In this document: one piece after another, positions 54,502 to 61,787 of the stretch
Layout of the letters: each line of letters starts with the position of its first letter
Position numbering within the stretch: position 1 is the stretch's first letter
NCBI GenBank assembly: GCA_963628435.1
Contig: CAVGEY010000004.1
Span: 1 to 64,000 of the forward strand
Source of the DNA: CAKSQF01 sp963628435
Lineage (GTDB): Bacteria > Bacillota > Clostridia > Oscillospirales > CAG-272
Length of the DNA: 64,000 nucleotides
Reading direction: 5' to 3'
Translations under genes and position numbers: made by a program
Notes under the pieces: generated by a model
Database searches by the model: none
What the model was told of the DNA's origin: nothing
What the model saw: the letters and a program-made list of their open reading frames with translations, nothing else

Positions 54502-57500
54502 ATGAGCGCATACGTATCATACGCACGTCTTTATTCAAATATCAGAAGCGCAAACCCGAACATGACTCCGCAGGAAATCAGAGCGAAAACCGAACAATAT
54601 ATAAAAGAGTTTCTTGTTCCGTACATGTCACCCGATGATTTTCTCACATTGCTTGAGAAATATCCGAAGGACGGAATCAAAGAGCCGCGCAAATTCCCCC
54701 GTTTTACCGAAGAAGAAAGAACGGCACGCAGAGCGAAATCGGAGCTTCTCCGTTCCGCCGTTCTCGATCACATAGAATTCGATGAAAATCCGAAAACCAG
54801 CGGCTGCCTTTTCCTTTCAAATCACGCACGCACCCTGCTCCTGAAAATACCGACCGGCGGCACACCCGAAGAAATCGCCGAAATCGAAAATTACAACAGA
54901 GAAATTTACAGTTTGTTTGAGTTGAATCGAGACAATACGCCTCGAAACACCGAGCAGCTGCGCAGTGACTACATAGAGAAAAATCCCGGTGCGACCGTTG
55001 AGGATGCCGACCGCGCGATTGCGGAGCGCCGTGCGCAGATAGTACACGAACGCATACACGAGTTCGACGAAATCATCGGAAAGCTCGATGCGATGACCGA
55101 CTCAAATCTTTCGCCCGAACAGCTTACCGAAAATTACAGGCAAATTTCGAGAGCATCGATTGTTTATTCCGAGCTTGCGAACTTTCTCGGCGACTCTCCC
55201 GCGCTCTATACTCTTTCGGAAGAGGATCGGAACTGGATTGACGCAAACAGAGAGCTTCAGCCGACATTTGAAGCGGCGCGCCAAAAGCTCCTCGATACAA
55301 AACTCGAAAACAATCCGAACTTTAATCTCAAAGATGTCCGTTTTGACGGACGTGAAGATTACAACGTAATTCTTTCGAGAAACGACCAGCGCCTTGTTCT
55401 TCGGGTTCCGAAGAATGCAACCGCCGAAGAACGCGCCAGAATCGAAAACTACAACACCGAAGTTTTCAGACTGTTCGATACTAACAAAAACAACTCTGTG
55501 CGCAACACAGAGGAACTGCGTCACGAGTATCTCGCAAAAAATCCCGGTGCTACCGTAGCCGACGCAGATCTCGCCATCTCGCGCCGCCGCGCCCGTATTG
55601 TATTCGAGCGTGTGCACGAGTTCGACGACATACTCGACAAACTCGACGAATTGACAGACGCAAATCTTCCCGCGGAAGAACTTGCCGAAAACTACACAAC
55701 AATCGCAAGAGCCTGCCACATGTACGGCGAACTTATCAACTTCTTCCACGAAGTGCCCGCGCTCTTTACTCTTTCGAAGCAGGAACGTCAATGGATGACC
55801 GAGCACGAAGCATTTCAGTCGGATTTTTCGATTGCGCTCGAAAAGCTCCGTCTTATCGCCAACCCCGCATTTGAATATATCGACCTCGATGTTCTCGACA
55901 ACTACGATACAACCAAAGCATTTAACTCCGAACGCGGAGACGGCACGATTGATGAAGAGTCGTACGAATACATCTCCGAGGACACCTTGGCGGAGTGGAA
56001 AAGCAATAACAGAGCAAAAGACGCGGAAAACTATGATAAATACACTTATACGGTACAGGACTGGTTCAGCGATATTCTTTCGGACAGAAGTTTCGCGGAC
56101 GATAATATTGAGATAAACAAGATTGATAAGCTCGCGAAATCGCTGGGATTTTCGTCAAATGAGCTTCGCATAGTCGGTGAGGCAAGCGATCTTGCGGGAA
56201 ATTTCGGCTGGAGCGATTCCAATCTGTCGCACGGAATAACCAACATGACGAGCGGACGCCCGGCGGCATTCAGCCAGAACGGCCGTGTAATGATGTTCAA
56301 ACGTGTAAACGGAAGCTATGAGAAGTGCAACCCCGAAGAAATGTTCAACAGCCTTCTTGACAGAAAGAAAACAGGTCTCAGACGTCTGATGTCAAAAGCC
56401 GATCCGTGGTATCATCCGAGTTCGGACATCTTCAAGGAAATGCGCAAGGCATACGAGGATGCCGTCGGATACGGCAAGCTGAAAAGCGGTGCATCGCTCA
56501 ACGATGCGTTCATGAAATACCGTGCGCTTCTTGAGGCAACCGAAGCTTATCTCAGGACAAAGCCCGAAAACAGCAGCAAAAAATGGGAAAAACGCCACAT
56601 TGAGATGGGCAAAAGTCTGAAGAAATTCGCCGAAACAAAGTTGAACGAGCTTGAGACCATCGAAAAGGCAAGACTTACGGCGAAAAAATATGCGGGCAAA
56701 ACCCCCGAGCAGATTCGGGAAGCCGCCGCCCGTGAGGACAGAATTGCCGAAGATGCCAAAAAGGCGCAAATCGAGAAAGCCGACATACGCGCTCATGAAG
56801 AAAATCCGCTTCAATGGATGCAGAACCGCTTCTCGGACAGATACGCAATCGACGAGATTACGAATAAGATTCATGACAATCTCGAATACAGCATTTCGAG
56901 TCTCGCGCGCTTGATGAAGATCGATAACTTCTACACCGCAGGACCGCAGGTAACTCACGAATTGGCAGCCCATGTTGCGGGAGCCATGATTGCCTCCGAA
57001 TTTGTTATCAGAGAAAGAGAAATACTCAAATCGGATGTTGCGGGCCCCGTTGAGACTCATTTCGATGAAAATGACGGAAAAATCTTTATAAATCTCGGCA
57101 AAAAGGCAATCACCGCCGTAACCGGAAAAGAATACGACGATATCACGCCCGCCGATTTCGAAAAATTCGTAAAAACATTCGACCCCGAAAAACTCATGAT
57201 CGGTATGACCGACAGTGTCTACGGCGAGCTGGGCACATCTGTGCTGGAACAGCAAATCAAAGGTCAGTATGTGAACACAATAAAGCCGATACGCGGAATT
57301 ATGCCTGACGATTACGAACAGGCACTTGCCGATTTTACGAACTCGCAGATTGTCGAGCCGATAAACGAGCATATCGGACATCACGACAATGCTCCGCTTG
57401 ACGGAGCCGACGCGCGCAACATTCTGAGGGACTGCGTAATCGCCGGTCTGATACAGACCGAACGCACTGCCGGCGGAGCACTTGCCCCCGGCAAATTCGA

Positions 57501-57783
57501 AAGCATGCTCGTCGACAATAACGATGCCGCATCGACACTCAAAGGAAGAATAACCGAATCGGACGATTTCAAAGAGATGATCGAAAAGGTCGCCGATGTC
57601 AACGGAAATATTCCCACCGACAAGCTCCTGAAACTTTTCGAACAGAAAGAGCCGCAGAAGCTCGCGTTCAAAATGATTAAGCAGCTGGCAAATGAAATTC
57701 CCGCTCAGAATCATCAGAAAGCCGCCGAAAATCCCGAGCTTCAGCGCGAACAGGCGCAGCCCGGCCCGGTTATAAACAAATAA
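54502..57783 (+). CDS. Large cytoplasmic protein with internal duplication (1093 residues)
   Basis: No family recognised. No signal peptide or membrane helix. Two tandem copies of a domain of about 165 residues (100-265 and 288-453, offset 186) share IENYN, RNTE.LR..Y..KNPGATV.DAD.AI..RRA.IV.ER.HEFD.I..KLD and E.LAENY. A later helical region (about 631-720, HPSSDIFKEMRKAYEDA...EAYLRTK) resembles part of the divergent 853-residue protein. The ATG at 54502 lies after GAGGAG; a longer upstream frame (ATG at 54418) is possible but less well supported. Possible secreted effector or cytoplasmic organiser of the secretion system. Confidence 0.78.
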   Translation: MSAYVSYARLYSNIRSANPNMTPQEIRAKTEQYIKEFLVPYMSPDDFLTLLEKYPKDGIKEPRKFPRFTEEERTARRAKSELLRSAVLDHIEFDENPKTSGCLFLSNHARTLLLKIPTGGTPEEIAEIENYNREIYSLFELNRDNTPRNTEQLRSDYIEKNPGATVEDADRAIAERRAQIVHERIHEFDEIIGKLDAMTDSNLSPEQLTENYRQISRASIVYSELANFLGDSPALYTLSEEDRNWIDANRELQPTFEAARQKLLDTKLENNPNFNLKDVRFDGREDYNVILSRNDQRLVLRVPKNATAEERARIENYNTEVFRLFDTNKNNSVRNTEELRHEYLAKNPGATVADADLAISRRRARIVFERVHEFDDILDKLDELTDANLPAEELAENYTTIARACHMYGELINFFHEVPALFTLSKQERQWMTEHEAFQSDFSIALEKLRLIANPAFEYIDLDVLDNYDTTKAFNSERGDGTIDEESYEYISEDTLAEWKSNNRAKDAENYDKYTYTVQDWFSDILSDRSFADDNIEINKIDKLAKSLGFSSNELRIVGEASDLAGNFGWSDSNLSHGITNMTSGRPAAFSQNGRVMMFKRVNGSYEKCNPEEMFNSLLDRKKTGLRRLMSKADPWYHPSSDIFKEMRKAYEDAVGYGKLKSGASLNDAFMKYRALLEATEAYLRTKPENSSKKWEKRHIEMGKSLKKFAETKLNELETIEKARLTAKKYAGKTPEQIREAAAREDRIAEDAKKAQIEKADIRAHEENPLQWMQNRFSDRYAIDEITNKIHDNLEYSISSLARLMKIDNFYTAGPQVTHELAAHVAGAMIASEFVIREREILKSDVAGPVETHFDENDGKIFINLGKKAITAVTGKEYDDITPADFEKFVKTFDPEKLMIGMTDSVYGELGTSVLEQQIKGQYVNTIKPIRGIMPDDYEQALADFTNSQIVEPINEHIGHHDNAPLDGADARNILRDCVIAGLIQTERTAGGALAPGKFESMLVDNNDAASTLKGRITESDDFKEMIEKVADVNGNIPTDKLLKLFEQKEPQKLAFKMIKQLANEIPAQNHQKAAENPELQREQAQPGPVINK

Positions 57784-57794
57784 GCAGACAATGC

Positions 57795-57842
57795 AAAAGC
57801 TCTCCCCGCCGTACCATTCGGGTAGGTGGGGAGAGCTTTTTC
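57795..57842 (+). terminator. Terminator after the 1093-residue gene
   Basis: A long stem AAAGCTCTCCCC / GGGGAGAGCTTT with an extra inner pair TACC / GGTA, then Ts. Confidence 0.9.
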
Positions 57843-57898
57843 CGTTTTGCGGCAGACCGCAAAAATGATTTTCCGATTATCGGTTCGACCGTTCGGTT

Positions 57899-58957
57899 TT
57901 ACCGTGTTATAGTTCCGCCGCCGAGAACGGTATCGCCGTCATAGAATACCGCCGCCTGACCGGGTGTAACCGCCCGTTCGGGCGCGTCAAACTCGACTTT
58001 TACGGTTTTATCATCGAGAACTGTAAGTTCCGCAGGCTGTTCGGGGCGTCTGTAACGGATTTTCACCCGACAGCGGATTTTCTTCGACTCCGGAATGCCC
58101 GCTATCCAGTTGACATCGGCGACAACGGCGCATTTTTCATACAGGCCGCTGTCTGTACATAGGGTGATAACCCTGTCATCGGGCGAGATTTTCGCCACAT
58201 AGAGCGGCTCGTCGGACACGATTCCGAGCCCCTTATGCTGCCCCACGGTATAGTGGGATATTCCTTTATGTCTGCCGATTATTCTGCCGTCCTCCGACAC
58301 GAAATCGCCGGGAAGTTCTTTCACTCCCGAAAGACGTTCGAGCGCCGCCGAATAGTTTTTATCGGGTACAAAGCAAATATCCTGACTGTCGTGTTTTGCC
58401 GCGTTGACAAACATATTTTCGGAAGCGATTTCTCTCGCCTGTGCCTTTGTCATAGAGCCGAGCGGGAAAAGTATATGCGCGAGTTTTTCCTGCGTCAGAC
58501 TGTAAAGCATATAACTCTGATCTTTGGATGGATCTGCCGCCTTTTTCAGGCAGAACATGCCGTCTTTTTCCTCGATTCTCGCATAGTGACCCGTGACAAT
58601 CTTTTCGCATCCGAGTTCGGCCGCCTTATCGAGCAATGCGCCGAATTTAAGATATCTGTTGCAGACAACGCACGGATTCGGAGTTGTCCCCGCACGGTAA
58701 CATTCGACAAAGTCGCATATTACCTTCTCTTTGAATTTTTCGGTGTAATCGAAAACATAAAACGGCATCGACAGCCGCTCGGCGACAGAGCGTGCATCCC
58801 TCACATCATCACTCTCCGCATCGTGATTTTCGGATTTGTCATAAAGCCTCATTATGCAGCCGATGCAGTCATATCCCATATTTTTCGTGAGCAGTGCGGC
58901 GACGCTCGAATCGACTCCGCCGCTCATCGCAATCAAAGCCTTTTTTGTCATATCCAC
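57899..58957 (-). CDS. mnmA: tRNA-specific 2-thiouridylase MnmA
   Basis: A 352-residue enzyme that thiolates U34 of tRNAs for Lys, Glu and Gln. It has the PP-loop SGGVDSS (12-18) and the catalytic cysteines Cys99 (PCVVCNRYLKFG) and Cys195 (SQDICFVP). It begins with GTG two bases after the Rrf2 stop (AAAGG seven bases upstream); ATG at 58951 is an alternative start. Cotranscribed with the Rrf2 regulator; the cysteine desulfurase often found between them is missing. Confidence 0.95.
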   Translation of the reverse strand: MDMTKKALIAMSGGVDSSVAALLTKNMGYDCIGCIMRLYDKSENHDAESDDVRDARSVAERLSMPFYVFDYTEKFKEKVICDFVECYRAGTTPNPCVVCNRYLKFGALLDKAAELGCEKIVTGHYARIEEKDGMFCLKKAADPSKDQSYMLYSLTQEKLAHILFPLGSMTKAQAREIASENMFVNAAKHDSQDICFVPDKNYSAALERLSGVKELPGDFVSEDGRIIGRHKGISHYTVGQHKGLGIVSDEPLYVAKISPDDRVITLCTDSGLYEKCAVVADVNWIAGIPESKKIRCRVKIRYRRPEQPAELTVLDDKTVKVEFDAPERAVTPGQAAVFYDGDTVLGGGTITR

Positions 58958-58959
58958 CG

Positions 58960-59388
58960 TTAAACCTTTCTGATATCCGCGCCATTTTTACCGGCGAGAT
59001 CGGCAAGCGTTATCGACGAAAAATAGTCTTTTGTGATTTTGTAATAGTTTTCCCACATCGGAAGAGTTCTGCATTCGGGCGAGCGCGCGCATACCGCCGC
59101 ATTCGCCTCAAGGCAGGCGACCGGGGCAAGATTCCCTTCGGCAAGCGAGAGAATTTCCCAGATGCTTATCTCTTCCGGCTTTTTCATCAGTTTATAGCCG
59201 CCGCGAAGTCCGGGTACGCCCTCGACAAGTCCGCCGTCTTTAAGCGGCGGCATTATGCGCTCGATATATTTAAGCGATATTCCCTGCCTTTTCGCAACCT
59301 CTTTTATCGGAATATAACGGTCTCCGCCGCCATCGGAAGCGAGATCGAGCAGGATTCTGACGGCATACCGTCCGCGCGTTGATATCAT
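58960..59388 (-). CDS. Rrf2-family regulator (IscR-like)
   Basis: A 142-residue winged-helix repressor of the Rrf2 family, with three cysteines (C92, C100, C106) spaced as in IscR to hold a 2Fe-2S cluster, and a DNA-recognition helix with GISLKYIERIM. It likely senses Fe-S status. Its promoter contains a TACCG.CGGTA palindrome that could be its own site. mnmA is the only other gene of the operon. Confidence 0.92.
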   Translation of the reverse strand: MISTRGRYAVRILLDLASDGGGDRYIPIKEVAKRQGISLKYIERIMPPLKDGGLVEGVPGLRGGYKLMKKPEEISIWEILSLAEGNLAPVACLEANAAVCARSPECRTLPMWENYYKITKDYFSSITLADLAGKNGADIRKV

Positions 59389-59410
59389 ACTCTGACCATA
59401 CCTTTCTCAT

Positions 59411-59450
59411 ATCGGTAAAACAACTTTACATATTATATACCGATCCGGTA
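59411..59450 (-). promoter_or_regulatory. Rrf2 operator candidates
   Basis: TACCGATCCGGTA (59438-59450) lies in the promoter spacer; a further ATCGGTA (59411-59417) is a complement of its TACCGAT half, 20 bases away, downstream of the -10. Confidence 0.5.
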
Positions 59451-59460
59451 GGAAAGTCAA
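59432..59460 (-). promoter_or_regulatory. Promoter of rrf2-mnmA
   Basis: TTGACT, 17-base spacer, TATAAT, on the minus strand. Confidence 0.85.
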
Positions 59461-59487
59461 TAGAGAAAAGAAATTTTCATCCGTACG

Positions 59488-59522
59488 AAAGAAAACACCG
59501 CCGGAATTCGGCGGTGTTTTAA
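59488..59522 (-). terminator. Terminator after the SGNH hydrolase gene
   Basis: A 12-bp stem AAAACACCGCCG / CGGCGGTGTTTT. Confidence 0.85.
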
Positions 59523-59531
59523 GCATTAAAA

Positions 59532-60206
59532 TCAGAATGCGCGGTGACTCGGATCGAATCCGCAGGCATCGAGAAATTCGCGTGCCATAAGCGTTGCTCC
59601 CACCTGATTCGGATGCACCCTGTCCCATGCGATGAAAGCCGAGTGGCGGATTTTGCAGTAGTTCTCATACAGTTTCTGAAAATCGACAAGTCTGCAGCCG
59701 TATTCCTTCGCCAGCTCGCGGCATATTTCGGCATAGGTATCCATGCGCGCGCGCATCATATCCTCGCTGTTCGGCTCCATGTAGTAAGGCGTCAGGATGA
59801 ATATTCCCTTTACACTGTCTTTCACCGATTCTATCATTTTGACGAGGTTGTCTCTGTAATCTTCGGGAGACACCGCGTAATCACCCATCGCGGGCGTATC
59901 AAACTGTCTCCAAACGTCGTTAATGCCGATGCATATCGCAACCCACTGCGGATGAAGATTTACAACGTCGCGTTCCCATCTTGCGAGCAAATCGCGGCTC
60001 GTATTGCCGGAGATGCCCGAATTCGTGACTCTGACACGAATTTCGGGATAATATGCCGCAAGCATATTATCGACGACGCGGACATAGCTGCGTCCCAGAT
60101 TATCGGAAAGTCCCTCTCCGACAGGCTGCGCTCTTCCCATATCGGTAACCGAGTCGCCGGCAAAAACTATGCGGTCCATATCCGAGAAAATAAGTTTTCC
60201 GTCCAT
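59532..60206 (-). CDS. SGNH/GDSL-type esterase
   Basis: A 224-residue SGNH hydrolase with block I GDSVTD (Ser19), block II Gly64-Asn68 (NSGISGN), block III GIND (Asn96) and block V DRVHPN (Asp195, His198). No signal peptide, so it is cytoplasmic. Such enzymes remove acyl groups from sugars or lipids. It follows the FAD oxidoreductase gene by 62 bases, with a GGAGAG site. Substrate unknown. Confidence 0.93.
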   Translation of the reverse strand: MDGKLIFSDMDRIVFAGDSVTDMGRAQPVGEGLSDNLGRSYVRVVDNMLAAYYPEIRVRVTNSGISGNTSRDLLARWERDVVNLHPQWVAICIGINDVWRQFDTPAMGDYAVSPEDYRDNLVKMIESVKDSVKGIFILTPYYMEPNSEDMMRARMDTYAEICRELAKEYGCRLVDFQKLYENYCKIRHSAFIAWDRVHPNQVGATLMAREFLDACGFDPSHRAF

Positions 60207-60268
60207 TTTAACTCTCCTGCTGTAATATCAAATCCGGGCATTTCGCCGATTTGCGGATTTTATCGGGA

Positions 60269-61639
60269 TTATTCTTTTTCGAGTATGCGGCGGGCAACAT
60301 AAACGCCCGATGCCGATGCGTGTGAGAGTGAGTGCGTGACTCCCGAGCAGTCGCCGATTACATAAAGTCCGGGATATTTCGTTTCGAGATTTTTGTCAAG
60401 CACGACTTCCATATTGTAGAATTTGACCTCGACGCCGTAAAGAAGTGTGTCGTCATTTGCCGTTCCGGGTGCGATTTTATCGAGCGCGTATATCATCTCG
60501 ATGATTCCGTCGAGTATTCTCTTCGGAATTACGAGGCTGAGGTCGCCCGGTGTTGCCGAGAGTGTCGGCGTAACGAAGTTTTCGACTATACGCTGAGGCG
60601 TTGAACGGCGTCCGCGCACCAAATCACCGAAGCGCTGAACGATAACTCCTCCGCCGAGCATATTGGAAAGGCGGGCGATACTCTCGCCGTATCCGTTGCT
60701 GTCTCTGAAAGGCTCGGAAAAGTGCTTGCTGACAAGCAGTGCGAAGTTCGTGTTTTCGGTGTGAAGTTCGGGATTTTCATAGCTGTGTCCGTTTACGGTG
60801 ACGATTCCGTTTGTGTTTTCGTTTACGACAACGCCGCGCGGATTCATACAGAATGTGCGGACAAGGTCTTCGAATTTTTCGGTACGGTAGACTATCTTGC
60901 TCTCGTAAAGCTCATCGGTCAGATGGGCGAATATCTCATACGGCAGTTCGACTCTCACGCCGATGTCCACTCTGTTCGACTGTGTCGGAATATCGAGTTC
61001 CCTCGAGACCTTTTCCATCCATTTACTGCCGCTTCTTCCGACCGAAATTATGCACTTGCGGCAGCTTATTTTTTCGTCTTTCGTTTCGATTTCATATCCG
61101 CCGTCGATGATGCGAATCGATGTTACCGGCGTATTGAACTTGAAATCGACCTTTTCGGAAAGCATATCGTAGAGATTTTGCAGAACGACATAGTTTATGT
61201 CGGTTCCGAGGTGACGTACCTGCGCGTCGAGCAGATGCAGACCGTTTTCAAGGCAGCGGCGTTTGATTTCGCTGTTCGCGGTCGAATAGAGTTTTGTACC
61301 CTCTCCGCCGTATTTCAGGTTGATTTTATCGACGTATTTCATAAGGTCGAGCGCCTCTTCCTTGCCGATATGCTCGTAAAGAGTGCCGCCGAACTGATTT
61401 GTTATATTGTATTTTCCGTCGGAGAATGCTCCCGCGCCGCCGAATCCGCTCATAATGGCACAGCTTTTGCATCCTATGCAGGATTTTACCTTTTTCCCGT
61501 CAATCGGGCATTTGCGCTTTTCAAGCGGATTTCCCATTTCGACAACCGCAACTTTTAGGGCGCTGTTATCCTTTGTCAGCTCATAAGCCGAAAATATTCC
61601 GCCGGGACCTGCTCCGACAATAACCACATCATACATCAA
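60269..61639 (-). CDS. FAD-dependent NAD(P) oxidoreductase
   Basis: A 456-residue flavoprotein with an N-terminal Rossmann GAGPGG motif (VVIVGAGPGGIFSAYE) and C-terminal YVIGDCSGVTHSL FAD-binding segment. A Cys cluster near residues 54-60 (SCIGCKSC) is followed by MSGFGGAGAFSDGK, as in uncharacterised FAD-dependent dehydrogenases of clostridia. The Cys set may carry a redox function. Substrate unknown. Probably in an operon with the SGNH esterase. Confidence 0.88.
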   Translation of the reverse strand: MMYDVVIVGAGPGGIFSAYELTKDNSALKVAVVEMGNPLEKRKCPIDGKKVKSCIGCKSCAIMSGFGGAGAFSDGKYNITNQFGGTLYEHIGKEEALDLMKYVDKINLKYGGEGTKLYSTANSEIKRRCLENGLHLLDAQVRHLGTDINYVVLQNLYDMLSEKVDFKFNTPVTSIRIIDGGYEIETKDEKISCRKCIISVGRSGSKWMEKVSRELDIPTQSNRVDIGVRVELPYEIFAHLTDELYESKIVYRTEKFEDLVRTFCMNPRGVVVNENTNGIVTVNGHSYENPELHTENTNFALLVSKHFSEPFRDSNGYGESIARLSNMLGGGVIVQRFGDLVRGRRSTPQRIVENFVTPTLSATPGDLSLVIPKRILDGIIEMIYALDKIAPGTANDDTLLYGVEVKFYNMEVVLDKNLETKYPGLYVIGDCSGVTHSLSHASASGVYVARRILEKE

Positions 61640-61696
61640 AATAATTTTTCCTCGCTTAGTGTATCATTTGACGCGGCAGATGCCGCATACACGGTT

Positions 61697-61724
61697 ATTA
61701 TACCATATATTGCGTTTTTGTCAA
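61697..61724 (-). promoter_or_regulatory. Promoter of the FAD oxidoreductase gene
   Basis: TTGACA, 16-base spacer, TATAAT on the minus strand. Confidence 0.85.
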
Positions 61725-61738
61725 GTGTTCGGACTGCC

Positions 61739-61786
61739 AAAAAAGGCAAATGCCGTATGCGGAATCATCCGCATACGGCATTTTTT
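61739..61786 (-). terminator. Terminator after the GH32 gene
   Basis: A 13-bp stem TGCCGTATGCGGA / TCCGCATACGGCA with Ts. Confidence 0.9.
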
Positions 61787-61787
61787 C

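Noticed and set aside
56392..57714. A 440-residue open frame on the minus strand inside the 1093-residue gene
   Set aside because: It mirrors the coding strand of a gene with a good start, internal duplication and terminator. Its translation is Cys/Phe-rich and lacks domains, as expected for an antisense shadow.
57842..57864. Hairpin TTTTGCGG-CAGA-CCGCAAAA after mnmA as a terminator
   Set aside because: No T tract follows on the minus strand, so the call is too weak to list as a terminator.
34000..57900. The T4SS block as an integrated conjugative element or prophage with att sites
   Set aside because: No integrase, relaxase, tRNA target or flanking direct repeat was found, and base composition looks like the neighbours. 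Absence within one window is not proof.
59407..59628. Short minus-strand frame spanning the SGNH gene end and the rrf2 promoter
   Set aside because: It crosses a terminator and promoter and has no ribosome site or conserved motif.
60722..61558. A 278-residue plus-strand frame opposite the FAD oxidoreductase
   Set aside because: Antisense shadow of a gene with clear FAD motifs.
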